Assembly (NCBI RefSeq): GCF_014217335.1
Contig: NZ_CP060092.1
Span: 2,187,501-2,251,500, forward strand
Direction: 5' to 3'
DNA: 64,000 bases
From: Teredinibacter purpureus
Lineage (GTDB): Bacteria > Pseudomonadota > Gammaproteobacteria > Pseudomonadales > Cellvibrionaceae
Shown here: positions 17,902-28,090 of the stretch, one piece after another
How the letters are laid out: each line of letters starts with the position of its first letter
Position numbering within the stretch: position 1 is the first letter of the stretch
The notes under the pieces: model-generated
What the model saw: the letters and a program-made list of their open reading frames with translations, nothing else
What the model was told of the DNA's origin: nothing
Database searches by the model: none
Position numbers and translations under genes: made by a program

Positions 17902-19242
17902 TTATAGACCCAGCTTTTTCTCGAGGTAGTGAATGTTTACACCGCCTTCAATAAAGGCTTCGTCACGGACAAGGTCTTTATGTAGGTCGGTGTTGGTGCG
18001 AATGCCACTAATAACCAGTTCGTCCAGCGCGCCTTCCATGCGTCGTAATGCGCTGCGACGATCTTCGGCGTGCGTAATTATTTTGGCAATCATGGAGTCG
18101 TAATACGGTGGAACGGTGTAGCCACTGTATAGGTGGGAATCTACGCGAACGCCTAGCCCGCCGGGCGGATGGAAGTTATCAACCAGCCCTGGCGATGGCA
18201 TAAATGTTTTTGCGTCTTCGGCATTAATGCGACATTCAATGGCGTGGCCTGTTGCTTTGATGTCTTCTTGACGAAGGCTGAGTTTCTCGCCAGCACACAC
18301 ACGAATTTGTTCTTTAATAAGGTCTACGCCGGTGATCATTTCTGATACGGGGTGTTCGACCTGAATGCGCGTATTCATTTCAATGAAATAGAACCCGCCG
18401 TCTTCGTATAAGAACTCAAATGTGCCTGCGCCTTTGTAGCCAATATCGTTACAGGCTTTTACGCATGAATCGAATACCGCTTGTCGTGCCTCTTCGTTGA
18501 TACCCGGTGCCGGTGCTTCTTCAATAACTTTCTGGTGACGTCGCTGCATTGAGCAGTCGCGGTCATACAGGTGCACGGTATTGCCTTGACCATCGGAGAT
18601 AATTTGTACTTCGACGTGACGAGGGTTTTGCAGAAACTTTTCCATGTAGACGGTATCGTCGCCAAATGATGATTTGGCTTCGGTTTTCGTCACCTGAATA
18701 GAATTCCACAAGCTGGCTTCTGTGTGAACAACACGCATGCCGCGACCACCACCACCTGCAGCGGCTTTAATAATGACCGGGAAGCCAATTTTGCGTCCCA
18801 TCATAATGCAAGCTTCGGCATCGTCTGGCAGCGGGCCATCTGAGCCGGGTACGGTGGGAACGCCGGCTTCTTTCATCGCTCGAATAGCCGCCACCTTGTC
18901 GCCCATTATGCGAATGGTTTCGGGGTCTGGGCCGATAAAGACAAAACCACTTTTTTGGACTTGTTCGGCAAAATCGGCATTTTCGGCCAGAAATCCATAG
19001 CCGGGGTGAACCGCTATAGCGTCTGTCACTTCCATCGCCGAGATAATGGCGGGAATATTAAGGTAGCTTTCCGTTGACGAGTTTGGGCCAATACAAACGG
19101 ATTCGTCTGCTAGGCGTACGTGTTTAAGGTCGCGGTCGGCTTTTGAGTAAACCGCGACGGTGGTGATATCCAATTCGCGACATGCACGTAAAATACGCAG
19201 CGCAATTTCGCCTCTGTTGGCAATGAGGACCTTGTTAAACAT
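17902..19242 (-). CDS. accC: Biotin carboxylase subunit of acetyl-CoA carboxylase
   Basis: 446 residues, standard length. It carboxylates biotin on AccB using ATP and bicarbonate, in the first step of fatty acid synthesis. Visible: [16 protein letters not shown] at the start, the ATP-grasp glycine-rich loop [30 protein letters not shown] and [14 protein letters not shown]. It follows accB by 23 bp on the same strand. Cytoplasmic. Confidence 0.99.
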   Translation of the reverse strand: MFNKVLIANRGEIALRILRACRELDITTVAVYSKADRDLKHVRLADESVCIGPNSSTESYLNIPAIISAMEVTDAIAVHPGYGFLAENADFAEQVQKSGFVFIGPDPETIRIMGDKVAAIRAMKEAGVPTVPGSDGPLPDDAEACIMMGRKIGFPVIIKAAAGGGGRGMRVVHTEASLWNSIQVTKTEAKSSFGDDTVYMEKFLQNPRHVEVQIISDGQGNTVHLYDRDCSMQRRHQKVIEEAPAPGINEEARQAVFDSCVKACNDIGYKGAGTFEFLYEDGGFYFIEMNTRIQVEHPVSEMITGVDLIKEQIRVCAGEKLSLRQEDIKATGHAIECRINAEDAKTFMPSPGLVDNFHPPGGLGVRVDSHLYSGYTVPPYYDSMIAKIITHAEDRRSALRRMEGALDELVISGIRTNTDLHKDLVRDEAFIEGGVNIHYLEKKLGL

Positions 19243-19265
19243 AGTGTTTACCCTCTAATTGCGTA

Positions 19266-19721
19266 TTAAGCGATAACCAATAAAGGCTGGTCGAACTCTA
19301 CCGGTTCTCCATCTTCAACTAAAATGGCTTCGATTACGCCAGACTTGTCTGCTTCGATCTGGTTCATCATTTTCATCGCTTCTACGATACAAATAACATC
19401 ACCCGTTTTAACCGATTGGCCTATCTCCATAAACGAAGGGGAACCGGGGCTTGGTGAACGGTAGAAGGTGCCAACCATGGGGGAGAGCACTTGGTGGCCG
19501 GTGGCTTCTGGAACGGCTACGGGGGCAGGCGCTGGAGCTGGCGCAGCAGCGGGTGGAGCAGCTGCCATTGGCGCTTGTTGGTACATCGGTTGCATTGGTA
19601 CTGGGGCGTTATTTGAGCCTCGGCTAATGCGAACAGATTCTTCGCCTTCTTTAATTTCTAACTCTTCTACGTTGGATTCTTCTAACAGTTCAATCAGTTT
19701 CTTGATTTTGCGGATGTCCAT
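19266..19721 (-). CDS. accB: Biotin carboxyl carrier protein (BCCP)
   Basis: 151 residues. It carries biotin for acetyl-CoA carboxylase. The biotinyl domain occupies about 76-151, with the biotin attachment site K117 in EAMKMM. A flexible alanine/proline-rich linker (about 51-73) and an N-terminal segment [17 protein letters not shown] are as in other gammaproteobacteria. It is upstream of accC in the same operon. Confidence 0.99.
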   Translation of the reverse strand: MDIRKIKKLIELLEESNVEELEIKEGEESVRISRGSNNAPVPMQPMYQQAPMAAAPPAAAPAPAPAPVAVPEATGHQVLSPMVGTFYRSPSPGSPSFMEIGQSVKTGDVICIVEAMKMMNQIEADKSGVIEAILVEDGEPVEFDQPLLVIA

Positions 19722-19777
19722 AAGGGCCTCTCTGTAACAAGCGCGTTAATTGATAGGGTTAATTACTTGGAACATAT

Positions 19778-20221
19778 TTAAGTGTTTTCCAAGTGTGAAA
19801 AAGCGGCCTGAAGGGCCAGTTCGTAGCTTTGTGCTCCGAAGCCGCAAATAACACCGTTGGCCAAATCTGAAAAATAGGAATGATGGCGAAACGGTTCGCG
19901 GTTAAATACGTTGGATAGGTGGCACTCAACAAAAGGAATGCGCACTGCGGCTAGTGCGTCGCGAAGGGCGACGCTCGTGTGGGTAAAGGCCGCTGGATTG
20001 ATAACAATAAAATCGACGCCCTCGTTTTGCGCGTCGTGAATACGATCGATCAGTTCATATTCGGCGTTACTCTGCAAAGCGTGTAGATGGTGGCCTTTTT
20101 CAATGCACAGCGTGGTGAGGTGCTGGTTGATATCGGCGAGGGTGGTGCTGCCATAAACGTCTGGTTCGCGAGTGCCTAAAAGATTGAGGTTGGGGCCATG
20201 AAGAACCAATATTGTTGCCAT
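19778..20221 (-). CDS. aroQ: Type II 3-dehydroquinate dehydratase
   Basis: 147 residues from ATG 20221. Third step of the shikimate pathway. Family motifs: [20 protein letters not shown] at the start with the active-site tyrosine, [30 protein letters not shown] and [18 protein letters not shown]. An in-frame TTG 24 nt further upstream exists, but [11 protein letters not shown] is the normal N-terminus. It precedes accB on the same strand, as in Pseudomonas. Confidence 0.98.
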   Translation of the reverse strand: MATILVLHGPNLNLLGTREPDVYGSTTLADINQHLTTLCIEKGHHLHALQSNAEYELIDRIHDAQNEGVDFIVINPAAFTHTSVALRDALAAVRIPFVECHLSNVFNREPFRHHSYFSDLANGVICGFGAQSYELALQAAFSHLENT

Positions 20222-20482
20222 GGGTTTGTCCACCAAGTTGCGCAATGAGAGAATTTAACGTGTTTGTCGTCAAAATTTTGTCGTCTATGAAGTCTGGTTC
20301 GAAAATGCTGCGAATTGTGCCGATATTGTAATACACAGCGGCTAACAAGCACACATTCGCGTAGCTGGAGGGATTTTGCCTAAATTGGCGCGGGATGTCT
20401 ATCGTAAGATGAGAACTTGCTCACTTTCAGCGCAGATATCTCCATAATTAACGAAGATCATGAAAAAAAGCTTAGTTATTAC

Positions 20483-22300
20483 TCAATTGCTTAAGGCTTT
20501 ATTAAATGCATCGTTAAGAATGGAAGGGGTTAAGAATTGAGGCAAAATGGCCGGTTCGCTGCCTATTTTTGCCGGAAACATAAGGTAAAGGGGGATACCA
20601 CTACGATTGTAGCGTTTGAGAGCGGTTGCTATCTCGTCATTGGGATTGGTCCAATCGGCTTTCATCAGGGTGATGTTTTGTTGTTGTGCGGCATTGAAGA
20701 AGGTATCGGAGTGAAAGGCGACGCGCTCATTAACTTTGCAGGTTATGCACCAATCTGCGGTGAAGTTTACAAATACGGGTTTACCTTCGGCTCTCAGTTG
20801 TTCCAGGCCTGCAAGGCTGAAAGGGGTCCATTGAGTGGAATGAGCTGTCGTTTGTGTTGCCTGCAAATGGCGTACACCCCAGGTGGTTTGTGCCGCGGTA
20901 AACAGGCTGGCTACGATGAGTACCCGTAACAGCAGTTTGTAAGCGGTTGAGCCGGGGGAAAAACGCGTTAACCAGAGGGCAAAACAGATGAGTAGGGCGC
21001 TAGAAAGTATTAGCGCTATACCGCTACTGCCCACTTGATGGCCTAGCACCCATAGAAGCCAAATGGCGGTTGCCAGTAAGGGGAAGGCGAGTACTTGCTT
21101 GAGAATGTCCATCCATGCGCCGGGCTGCGGCAGGTAGTTGGCGAGCTTGGGGCTATAGCTAAGTGCGAGAAAGGGAAGCGCCATGCCAAAACCAAGAGTG
21201 GCAAAAATAAGAAGTGCAACGGGAACGGATTGCGTTAGTGCCACGCCTAATGCTGTGGCCATAAAGGGAGCGGTGCAGGGGCTCGCAACCACTGCGGCTA
21301 GCACGCCGGTAAAAAAGGATGCGCGAACACCGCCGCCAGTTGTCAGGGATTGGCCTGCACCCATAAATTGAGTGCCGAGTTCGAACATGCCAAAAAGGTT
21401 TAGCCCCATCACTAAAAACAGGTAAATTAACGCAGCAACAAAGACGGGATGCTGAAGTTGGAACCCCCAGCCCAGCATTTCGCCGGCTTCACGCGCGACC
21501 AGAATGGTTGCGGCGGCCACAATAAAGGAGCCGACTACACCAACGGTATAGGCCCATCCGTGTTGGCGTTGCTGGTGGCCTGAATGCCCGCTTGAAGCAA
21601 AACTTAGCGCTTTAAGCGAGAGTACAGGGAAGACGCAAGGCATCAGGTTTAAAATTAAGCCCCCAAGTAGAGCACCGAGCAATATTGCGGGAAGAAATGT
21701 TGTGGCTGGTTCGCTTGTGGCCGCTAAGGGCATGGTTTGCAGTGAGCGAGTTGTTTTAGGGTTTGAAGGGGGTGTTGTTGTTAGTTGAGATTTATCATGT
21801 TCTGTAAAGCTGCCATCTGCCGCGAGGTAAAAGTATTGTCGACGAGGGGAATAACAAAGGCCTGCATCGGCGCAACCTTGCGAACTTATTTTGAGTTCGT
21901 AGGGTGGCGCAAAACTGGGTAGCGGGCTGCGTACGATTGTGGTGTTGTAATAAACCTCTAATTCTTTTGCGAAATATTCGTCGTATTTACGTTTTCCCGG
22001 TTCGAAATCCAGTGTTAATTTTTCGGCGTTTGTGCCATTGCTCACTTCGAGTTTGAACTGATGTTGGTACAAGTAGTAAGCGGGGGCAATATTCCATAAC
22101 ATCTCAAATTGATCGGAGCGGCGTTCCACCATGACTTGGTAGGCTTGATCGACCGGTAAAAATTCACTCTCGTTGCTGGCGACTCCAAAGTTATAATCTT
22201 CTGTATGAGCGTAGGTGCTCCACAGCAAGACAAGGAACCCTGCGAGTAGGAATGTGGGGGCAGTTTTACGTAATGATCGAAGCGCGTAAGAAAAAGTCAT
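20483..22300 (-). CDS. dsbD: Thiol:disulfide interchange protein DsbD
   Basis: 605 residues. It moves electrons from cytoplasmic thioredoxin to periplasmic disulfide isomerases and cytochrome c maturation. A signal peptide (1-32) is followed by the N-terminal periplasmic domain with C143 and C149. The eight-helix membrane domain has C222 (LMPCVFP) and C342 (ASPCTAP). The C-terminal thioredoxin domain has C518 and C521 (WCITC). All three cysteine pairs are intact. It lies 261 bp upstream of aroQ on the same strand. Confidence 0.97.
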   Translation of the reverse strand: MTFSYALRSLRKTAPTFLLAGFLVLLWSTYAHTEDYNFGVASNESEFLPVDQAYQVMVERRSDQFEMLWNIAPAYYLYQHQFKLEVSNGTNAEKLTLDFEPGKRKYDEYFAKELEVYYNTTIVRSPLPSFAPPYELKISSQGCADAGLCYSPRRQYFYLAADGSFTEHDKSQLTTTPPSNPKTTRSLQTMPLAATSEPATTFLPAILLGALLGGLILNLMPCVFPVLSLKALSFASSGHSGHQQRQHGWAYTVGVVGSFIVAAATILVAREAGEMLGWGFQLQHPVFVAALIYLFLVMGLNLFGMFELGTQFMGAGQSLTTGGGVRASFFTGVLAAVVASPCTAPFMATALGVALTQSVPVALLIFATLGFGMALPFLALSYSPKLANYLPQPGAWMDILKQVLAFPLLATAIWLLWVLGHQVGSSGIALILSSALLICFALWLTRFSPGSTAYKLLLRVLIVASLFTAAQTTWGVRHLQATQTTAHSTQWTPFSLAGLEQLRAEGKPVFVNFTADWCITCKVNERVAFHSDTFFNAAQQQNITLMKADWTNPNDEIATALKRYNRSGIPLYLMFPAKIGSEPAILPQFLTPSILNDAFNKALSN

Positions 22301-22521
22301 AATGTAAGGTTGGCGTGTGATTTTGCGTATGGAAGTACTAACAGGTAGTCTTCGTGCCGCATAGATGTCAGAAATGGTGGAGTTGCTTTAAGTTAAGCTT
22401 ACGACAGTTGGCGTTACCAATAGTTCATCGTAAGCCTTTAGTGTACCGAACGCCGTTAGACTTTGCAGGGCAATGATCACATGCAGGTGTTTATAGTTAA
22501 GTGTGTATAGGGTATAGGGGT

Positions 22522-23268
22522 ATGTCTGTGAGGGGGTCGAGGGTGCGATGCGTCATTTTAACGTGTGTATTGTTAGGTTGGTTATCGGGTTGTGGTGGTA
22601 TTAAGGTTAAGGGTGATACTGAAAACGATCATATCGAGACGGTTGAGACAACAGTTGGGGCAAGTACGGTTCCGCTTGTGGGTTTAGAGCAACGTTTTCT
22701 CGCTAAAGCCGAAGCGGCGTTAGCGAAAGGACGTTTGACGTTTCCGGCTGAAGATAACGCGTACGACCGTTTTAAGGCAGTTTTAATAATAGACCCCAAT
22801 AACGCTGCGGCGAGAGCGGGTTTGCAAGTGATTTTAATACAGTATGCCGAGAAAGTGCGTAAAGCTATGGCGGCGAGCCAGCCAGCCCAAGCGCGTAATT
22901 TATTGGCCGAGGCGGAATCGTATTACCCACAAAGCCGTTTGCTAGACAGCTTAACTAAAGAGCTGGTGGCTATTCAGCCAATAGCACGACGACAGTCGAG
23001 CCTTCCTGCTCACGAGGGGCGGGCGATTGAAACATTTAACGTGCCTGTCGAGTGGCTTAAAAGTGACAAGCAGGCCGTTTTGCCTCTGCTGGGTGGTATC
23101 GCCAGACGCATTGCTGTTACGCAAGAGTCAATTATGATTTATGCGCGTACAGATGCTGAAGGGCGTTGGATTTATAAGCATATTAAAAAGGAAGCTGCAG
23201 GGTATCGGGTTCGCGGCGATATTAGGCTTTCGAGTAAGGTTAAGATAGTGATACTCCCTCCCTTTTAG
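22522..23268 (+). CDS. Predicted lipoprotein, TPR-like
   Basis: About 248 residues from ATG 22522. The N-terminus is a lipoprotein signal with LSGC at C24 (LLGWLSGC). The middle (about 50-150) looks helical and TPR-like (LEQRFLAKAEAALAKGRL, then IDPNNAAARAGL). The C-terminal 80 residues look like a beta-rich domain. A GTG at 22501 is in frame, but the lipobox geometry favours the later start; the ribosome site is poorly spaced in both cases. It is 272 bp upstream of the LapD-like gene on the same strand. Function not recognised. Confidence 0.65.
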   Translation: MSVRGSRVRCVILTCVLLGWLSGCGGIKVKGDTENDHIETVETTVGASTVPLVGLEQRFLAKAEAALAKGRLTFPAEDNAYDRFKAVLIIDPNNAAARAGLQVILIQYAEKVRKAMAASQPAQARNLLAEAESYYPQSRLLDSLTKELVAIQPIARRQSSLPAHEGRAIETFNVPVEWLKSDKQAVLPLLGGIARRIAVTQESIMIYARTDAEGRWIYKHIKKEAAGYRVRGDIRLSSKVKIVILPPF

Positions 23269-23318
23269 GGGAGGTTCTACATTCGACCATATTGGTATAG
23301 CCCTCTCCATCTGGCCCG

Positions 23319-23357
23319 TCTTCTCTTTCCCCCTTTTTCTCCTTCTCCTTCTCCCTT
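23319..23357 (+). other. 39-nt pure pyrimidine tract
   Basis: An uninterrupted run of C and T on the plus strand, including a TTCTCC period-6 repeat, about 180 bp upstream of the LapD-like start. No coding function is seen. The rest of 23269-23540 holds a CCTCCC-TTTTAG-GGGAGG hairpin over the preceding gene's stop (23257-23274) and nothing else I can name. Confidence 0.6.
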
Positions 23358-23540
23358 ATGTCTTTCGACCACGGTAGGTTTGGGGGCTCCGTACTTTCTC
23401 TTCGCTGCACGAGATACTCGGAGTGCGATCAGTTTGATCGTGACTACAATTAAGTGTGCTGTTCTTTATACGCCATATTGGCCTTAAAGTTGTCCACCCT
23501 TTTCTTTGTCTTTCTTCCCCGCTTAGGGAGAGCCTTATTA

Positions 23541-25514
23541 ATGAGCCTGTTTCGCAAGCTTGTGTTAAGCACGTCAATATTGATGTTTCTGATGTTGAGT
23601 GCGACGTTTGTTGTTGTTATGCATGCTGAGAGGCAGTTGTTGGCGCATCAGTTACGTGAAGATGCCTCCATCGCGGCATTAAATCTCGCCACGCGGTTAC
23701 GGGGAGCGCTTGCCCCTGACGAGCGTGATCAGCGTGAACAGTGGGTTGACGAGCTCTTTCATGGTGGTGAATATCGGCGTGTTGTCTTCCATGACCTCGC
23801 TGACAATACCGCAATCTATAGAACCCATACCCTAGAAGGATTGGATACTCCTGAGTGGTTTGTTAATACATTCGCCTTAGCGGATGGGTTTGGCGCGGCG
23901 TCGGTGAAAGTTGTGGGTGCTGTTCAGGGGCGAGTCTTTGTGAGTAAGCACCCGGCTCGAGCTTATGCCACTTTGTGGTGGCATTTTTTGCTGAATATGT
24001 GGTTGTTTTTAGGTGTGGCCTTAATGGTCTATGCGCTGATTTTAGTCTTTGCTGCTTGGCATTTTCGTGGGCTTCGGCGTTTGCAGGGGCAGGCAAAGAA
24101 TGTGCTTCGTGGAAATTATGGGCAAGTGATGGATATAACGTGTGCAAGTGATGTGAACACGTTAGCTGTGACGATTAATTGGTTGACGGCAAAGCTTCGA
24201 AATATTCTGAGCGAACAATTAATGATTAGCCAGTCGCTTCATACGGAGGCGCATTTGGACCCTCTGACGGGGCTTCCGAATCGTAATGCCTTCGAAGCGC
24301 AAATGCATGCCTGGGTAAGCGCCGACGGGGGTGGCCCAGGCGTATTGCTGTTGTTACATGTTGCGGGCGTCTACGAGCTAAACGATAGCCATGGGCGTGA
24401 TGCCGGAGATAGCTTGTTGAGGCGTGTGGCTGAACTGATGCGCGACTCGTTAGCAACCTGGCCTGGGGGTTTTGCGTCTCGTCGAACGGGGTGTGATTTT
24501 GCTGTTTTCGTGCCAGGTATGGCGCAAGAAGAAGCGGCACATTGGTTGTCGGGTATTAAAGTCCGTGTGGAATCGATCGAGCTGGCAGTGAACTCTGAAA
24601 TGGTTAATTTTTGGTTGGGGGCTGCAGCCTCTAGAGCCATAACCTCTATGGCAAAAATGCTAAGTGCAGCTGATGCGGCGCTGAGATTGGCAAGATCATC
24701 CGGTCGTACAGATTGGGCGGTATACCCCGTAGATGATCCTCTTATTGATGTTCGCCCTGCTGGAGAATGGCAGCAATTTTTAAAAAGAATGATCGAGCGG
24801 AAAGAGGTCTTGCTTCATTTTCAGCCAATGTATTCGAGGGCGCTAGAGCCTATGGGCTCTGAGGTGTTTTGTCGTGCAAATGACGAGGGCGAAATAGTGC
24901 CTGCCGGTGTGTTTTGGCCTTTGGCGGAGCGCTTTGGGCTGGTTCCAGCATTGGACCAATTGGTTTTGGAGGGCGCGATTCAGAGTTTGGCGAACAATTC
25001 TGAGCGTGTATTGAGCGTGAATGTTTCGTCTTTATCGGTTATCGACCCGCTTTTTATTCGCTGGTTAACGGGGTACCTATCACTTAACTCTGAAGTGTGT
25101 GATCGCCTGATCTTGGAATTTCATGAACGAGTGTTAACCTTAGCCGAGGTTGATTTTGAGCTGGTGCATGGGGTTCTAAGTGATTTAGGGGTAAAAATTG
25201 CGCTAGACCATTGTGGGATAACGCCAGAAACTCTTGGCCAGCTACAATTGCTAGAGCTAGCGTATATTAAAATTGACCGGCGCTTTATTGCTGGAATTGC
25301 TACCGATCAATGTAATCGGTTCTATATGCAAACATTGGTGCAGCTTGCGCACGCTTGTGATGTTAAGATTCTCGCAGATGGGGTAGAGAGTGATTCGGAG
25401 TGGGAAGCATTGCTTCGTTTACACGTTAATGGGGGGCAAGGTTTTTTCTTTGGTCGCCCTAGCGCACAAATGCCAGCTTCTGGAGTGACAGTGGCATTAT
25501 CCAAGAATAATTAG
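23541..25514 (+). CDS. LapD-like membrane c-di-GMP receptor (degenerate GGDEF-EAL)
   Basis: 657 residues from ATG 23541, which has AGGGAG 10 nt upstream. The architecture matches LapD: TM1 (about 8-28), a periplasmic domain (about 30-150), TM2 (about 155-178), a HAMP-like linker, then GGDEF (about 245-395) and EAL (about 415-650). Both catalytic motifs are lost: GGDEF reads TGCDF, EAL reads EVF, and the DDFG-type motif reads DHCG. It therefore probably binds c-di-GMP as a signal instead of making or degrading it. LapD recruits the protease LapG to control surface adhesins; no lapG is in the window. Confidence 0.85.
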   Translation: MSLFRKLVLSTSILMFLMLSATFVVVMHAERQLLAHQLREDASIAALNLATRLRGALAPDERDQREQWVDELFHGGEYRRVVFHDLADNTAIYRTHTLEGLDTPEWFVNTFALADGFGAASVKVVGAVQGRVFVSKHPARAYATLWWHFLLNMWLFLGVALMVYALILVFAAWHFRGLRRLQGQAKNVLRGNYGQVMDITCASDVNTLAVTINWLTAKLRNILSEQLMISQSLHTEAHLDPLTGLPNRNAFEAQMHAWVSADGGGPGVLLLLHVAGVYELNDSHGRDAGDSLLRRVAELMRDSLATWPGGFASRRTGCDFAVFVPGMAQEEAAHWLSGIKVRVESIELAVNSEMVNFWLGAAASRAITSMAKMLSAADAALRLARSSGRTDWAVYPVDDPLIDVRPAGEWQQFLKRMIERKEVLLHFQPMYSRALEPMGSEVFCRANDEGEIVPAGVFWPLAERFGLVPALDQLVLEGAIQSLANNSERVLSVNVSSLSVIDPLFIRWLTGYLSLNSEVCDRLILEFHERVLTLAEVDFELVHGVLSDLGVKIALDHCGITPETLGQLQLLELAYIKIDRRFIAGIATDQCNRFYMQTLVQLAHACDVKILADGVESDSEWEALLRLHVNGGQGFFFGRPSAQMPASGVTVALSKNN

Positions 25515-25531
25515 AGTTGTGAGTTTTTAAC

Positions 25532-26008
25532 ATGTATGTATCTCGTAGGGTGTGTTTTCATTGTGTTTTGGGGGGTATAGCTATGCTTTTCATGGCTGCG
25601 CTAGCGGGGTGTGGTAATGAAGGTGCAGGCGTTGCGCCTCCCGATATCGAGATCGAATCTGCGGTAATGCCTGTATTAGCGCCAGGCCAGACTACAGCCG
25701 CAATCTATTTGTCGATACGAAACAACACCGATGAGCCCGCCGTAGTCAATTATATTTACGCAGCAATATCTGACCATATTGAAGTTCATCGCAATATATA
25801 CGAAGAGGGTATGATGAAAATGCGGCCGGTACCTCATGTCTCAATTCCGGCGCATGGCACAATGCAGTTTGCACCTAATGGTTACCACTTAATGGTTTTT
25901 GGTATTTCATCAACGCCTAGCGCAGGTGACCAATTTAGTTTAACAATAGAATTCGAAGGCGGTCGTGTTGCGACCGGTAATGTCAACGTTCGTCCTTTGG
26001 CGTTGTAA
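25532..26008 (+). CDS. PCu(A)C copper chaperone, lipoprotein
   Basis: 158 residues. The copper-binding signature H-X10-M-X21-H-X-M is present exactly: H86, M97, H119 and M121. An N-terminal lipoprotein signal ends in LAGC with C27, so it should be anchored in the envelope. Family members deliver copper(I) to the CuA centre of cytochrome c oxidase. It starts 17 bp after the LapD-like gene and 16 bp before the DUF2333 gene, so the three may be cotranscribed. Confidence 0.92.
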   Translation: MYVSRRVCFHCVLGGIAMLFMAALAGCGNEGAGVAPPDIEIESAVMPVLAPGQTTAAIYLSIRNNTDEPAVVNYIYAAISDHIEVHRNIYEEGMMKMRPVPHVSIPAHGTMQFAPNGYHLMVFGISSTPSAGDQFSLTIEFEGGRVATGNVNVRPLAL

Positions 26009-26024
26009 TCGGTGGGTCGATCTT

Positions 26025-27098
26025 ATGTTTAATTCAGTATCTGAAAAAGTGAATGCCATGAAGCAGTTTTCCGAAACTCGTTGGCACGATTTTAAAAGTG
26101 ATTTGGCGGAAAGTAATCGTTGGTTCCGCTACGTCTTAATTTCATTTGGGTTTTATTTGTTGCTGGCCATAATTGTGGGCGGCTATTGGAGTTTTGAGCC
26201 TAACCTTTTTAATGTTCGAGAGGCCGCCCTCCGGGAAGTGGGTTCGAATGAGCAGAGAATGGTAACAGGGGTAGCAACAACGGCGGCTTTAATCAATGTA
26301 GTTGATACCTTGATGAACAAGCCTGGCGGCTATCTTGCTAATGACATTGCTCCTCCAGGCGCATGGCTAGATAATATCCCCAATTGGGAATATGGCGTTG
26401 TAATACAAGTTCGAGATTTAACAAAGGCAATGCGTGAGGCGTTTAGTCGTTCGCAATCGCAATCTACTGAAGATAAAGACTTAGCGCTTGCCGAGCCTCA
26501 TTTTAATTTCGACCACAATAGCTGGCTGTTGCCGGCAACAGAAAAAGAATATTTAGATGGTGTTAAATATTTACGCTCGTATTTGCAGCGTTTGAGTGAC
26601 GAGCAGCAAACTGAAGCACAATTTTATTCAAGAGCCGACAATATTCACTATTGGTTAAGCACCGTAGAGACGCGTTTGGGGAGTTTGTCTCAGCGGTTAA
26701 GCGCGAGTGTGGGGCAGCGTCGAATCAATACTGATTTAGCCGGTACGATGGGCGCGCAGCAATCAACCCAAATACCAAAAGAAAGAGAAATAAAAACCGG
26801 CTGGTTTGAAATTGACGATGTATTTTCTGAGGCGCGTGGCAGTGCTTGGGCGCTTATCCATTTTTTGAAAGCAATAGAAATTGATTTTGCTGATGTACTG
26901 GAAAAAAAGAATGCTAGGGTGAGCTTGAAGCAAATTATTCGAGAGTTAGAGGGTACGCAGGAAACGGTTTATAGCCCCATGATATTAAATGGCAGTGGCT
27001 TTGGCGTGTTGGCCAATCACTCTCTAGTGATGGCCAACTATATCTCACGCGCGAACGCTGCCATTATCGATTTGCGCGATCTCTTGTCGCGCGGTTAA
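26025..27098 (+). CDS. DUF2333 family membrane protein
   Basis: 357 residues from ATG 26025; the frame extends upstream into the end of the PCu(A)C gene, but MFNSVSEKVNAMKQF with GGTGGG upstream is the better start. One N-terminal membrane segment (about 35-58, YVLISFGFYLLLAIIVGGYW) precedes a mostly helical domain. DUF2333 proteins are conserved in Pseudomonas-like bacteria without an assigned role. Its stop overlaps the convergent kinase stop by 4 bp (TTAA at 27095-27098). Confidence 0.85.
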   Translation: MFNSVSEKVNAMKQFSETRWHDFKSDLAESNRWFRYVLISFGFYLLLAIIVGGYWSFEPNLFNVREAALREVGSNEQRMVTGVATTAALINVVDTLMNKPGGYLANDIAPPGAWLDNIPNWEYGVVIQVRDLTKAMREAFSRSQSQSTEDKDLALAEPHFNFDHNSWLLPATEKEYLDGVKYLRSYLQRLSDEQQTEAQFYSRADNIHYWLSTVETRLGSLSQRLSASVGQRRINTDLAGTMGAQQSTQIPKEREIKTGWFEIDDVFSEARGSAWALIHFLKAIEIDFADVLEKKNARVSLKQIIRELEGTQETVYSPMILNGSGFGVLANHSLVMANYISRANAAIIDLRDLLSRG

Positions 27099-28090
27099 GC
27101 CAAACTCGCCAATAACTCTGCGTGTTGCGCTTGTGATAAGCGAGGCCCGAATTGCGATACGACTACAGAAGCGGCTTTGCTGGCCAGTGCGCCGGCGCTG
27201 GCGAAGTCCATGCCTCGTGTAATACCGAATAAAAATGCGCCGGCAAACATGTCTCCTGCACCGTTCGTATCTAGTGGCTGTACCTTGTGTGCAGAAACCT
27301 CTACATATTCGGTCCCATCAAACAATAGTGCTCCATCGCTACCGCGTGTAATCGCAAATGTTTTAGCATATTGTTTTAATGCCTCCGCTGCGTCTTTTAC
27401 GTTCGCTGTTTGGGTGAAGTTAATTGCTTCATCTTCGTTGCAAAACATAATGTCGACGCCCGAACCAACCATTTCTAGCAAGCCGTCGCGGAAAAAGTTA
27501 ACAATTGCAGGGTCTGAGAGGCTCAGCGCTGTCTTTACATTGTTGGCTTCAGCTTGCTCGCGTAACGCAATAGCCGCTGGGCGCCCTGTTTCGGAGGTGA
27601 CCAAATAGCCTTCGATATAGGCATAGCGAGACTTGCATAGCGCCTCTAAATCAATGTCTTCAGCCGAGATGTACTCGCTCGTACCCAAAAACGTATTCAT
27701 GGTGCGCTCAGCATCGGGGGTAATCATAACTAAGCATTTACCGGTAATGCCGTCGCAAGAGCCATTTCTGTTATGGTAATCCACACCGGCATTGGCGAGA
27801 TCTTTTAAATAAAATGCGCCGTTCTCGTCACTTGCTACGCGGCAGCTGTAAAAGTTTCGAGCACCAAAATAACTAGCCGCAATAATGCTGTTTGCGGCTG
27901 AGCCGCCGCTGGCCCGGTTAGACGCGACAAGGTGCGTTGATAAAGCGTCTATCAACGCATGTTGTCGTTCTTCGTCAACCAGTGTCATCACACCCTTCTC
28001 AATGGCTAGGCTTTCTAAGTCTTTGTCCGAAACTTCAATTTCGGTGTCGACCAAACCGGCACCAATTCCGTATATATCGTAGTTGCTCAT
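27095..28090 (-). CDS. PfkB-family sugar/nucleoside kinase, probably adenosine kinase
   Basis: 331 residues. PfkB signatures: the N-terminal GxGxxxxD region (YGIGAGLVDTEIEV), the GGSAANS loop, and the C-terminal NTNGAGDMFAGAFLFG with the catalytic aspartate. The sequence resembles the gammaproteobacterial adenosine/inosine kinase subgroup; ribokinase-type substrates cannot be excluded. GGAGAG precedes the ATG. It converges with the DUF2333 gene, sharing TTAA at the stops. Confidence 0.85.
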   Translation of the reverse strand: MSNYDIYGIGAGLVDTEIEVSDKDLESLAIEKGVMTLVDEERQHALIDALSTHLVASNRASGGSAANSIIAASYFGARNFYSCRVASDENGAFYLKDLANAGVDYHNRNGSCDGITGKCLVMITPDAERTMNTFLGTSEYISAEDIDLEALCKSRYAYIEGYLVTSETGRPAAIALREQAEANNVKTALSLSDPAIVNFFRDGLLEMVGSGVDIMFCNEDEAINFTQTANVKDAAEALKQYAKTFAITRGSDGALLFDGTEYVEVSAHKVQPLDTNGAGDMFAGAFLFGITRGMDFASAGALASKAASVVVSQFGPRLSQAQHAELLASLA

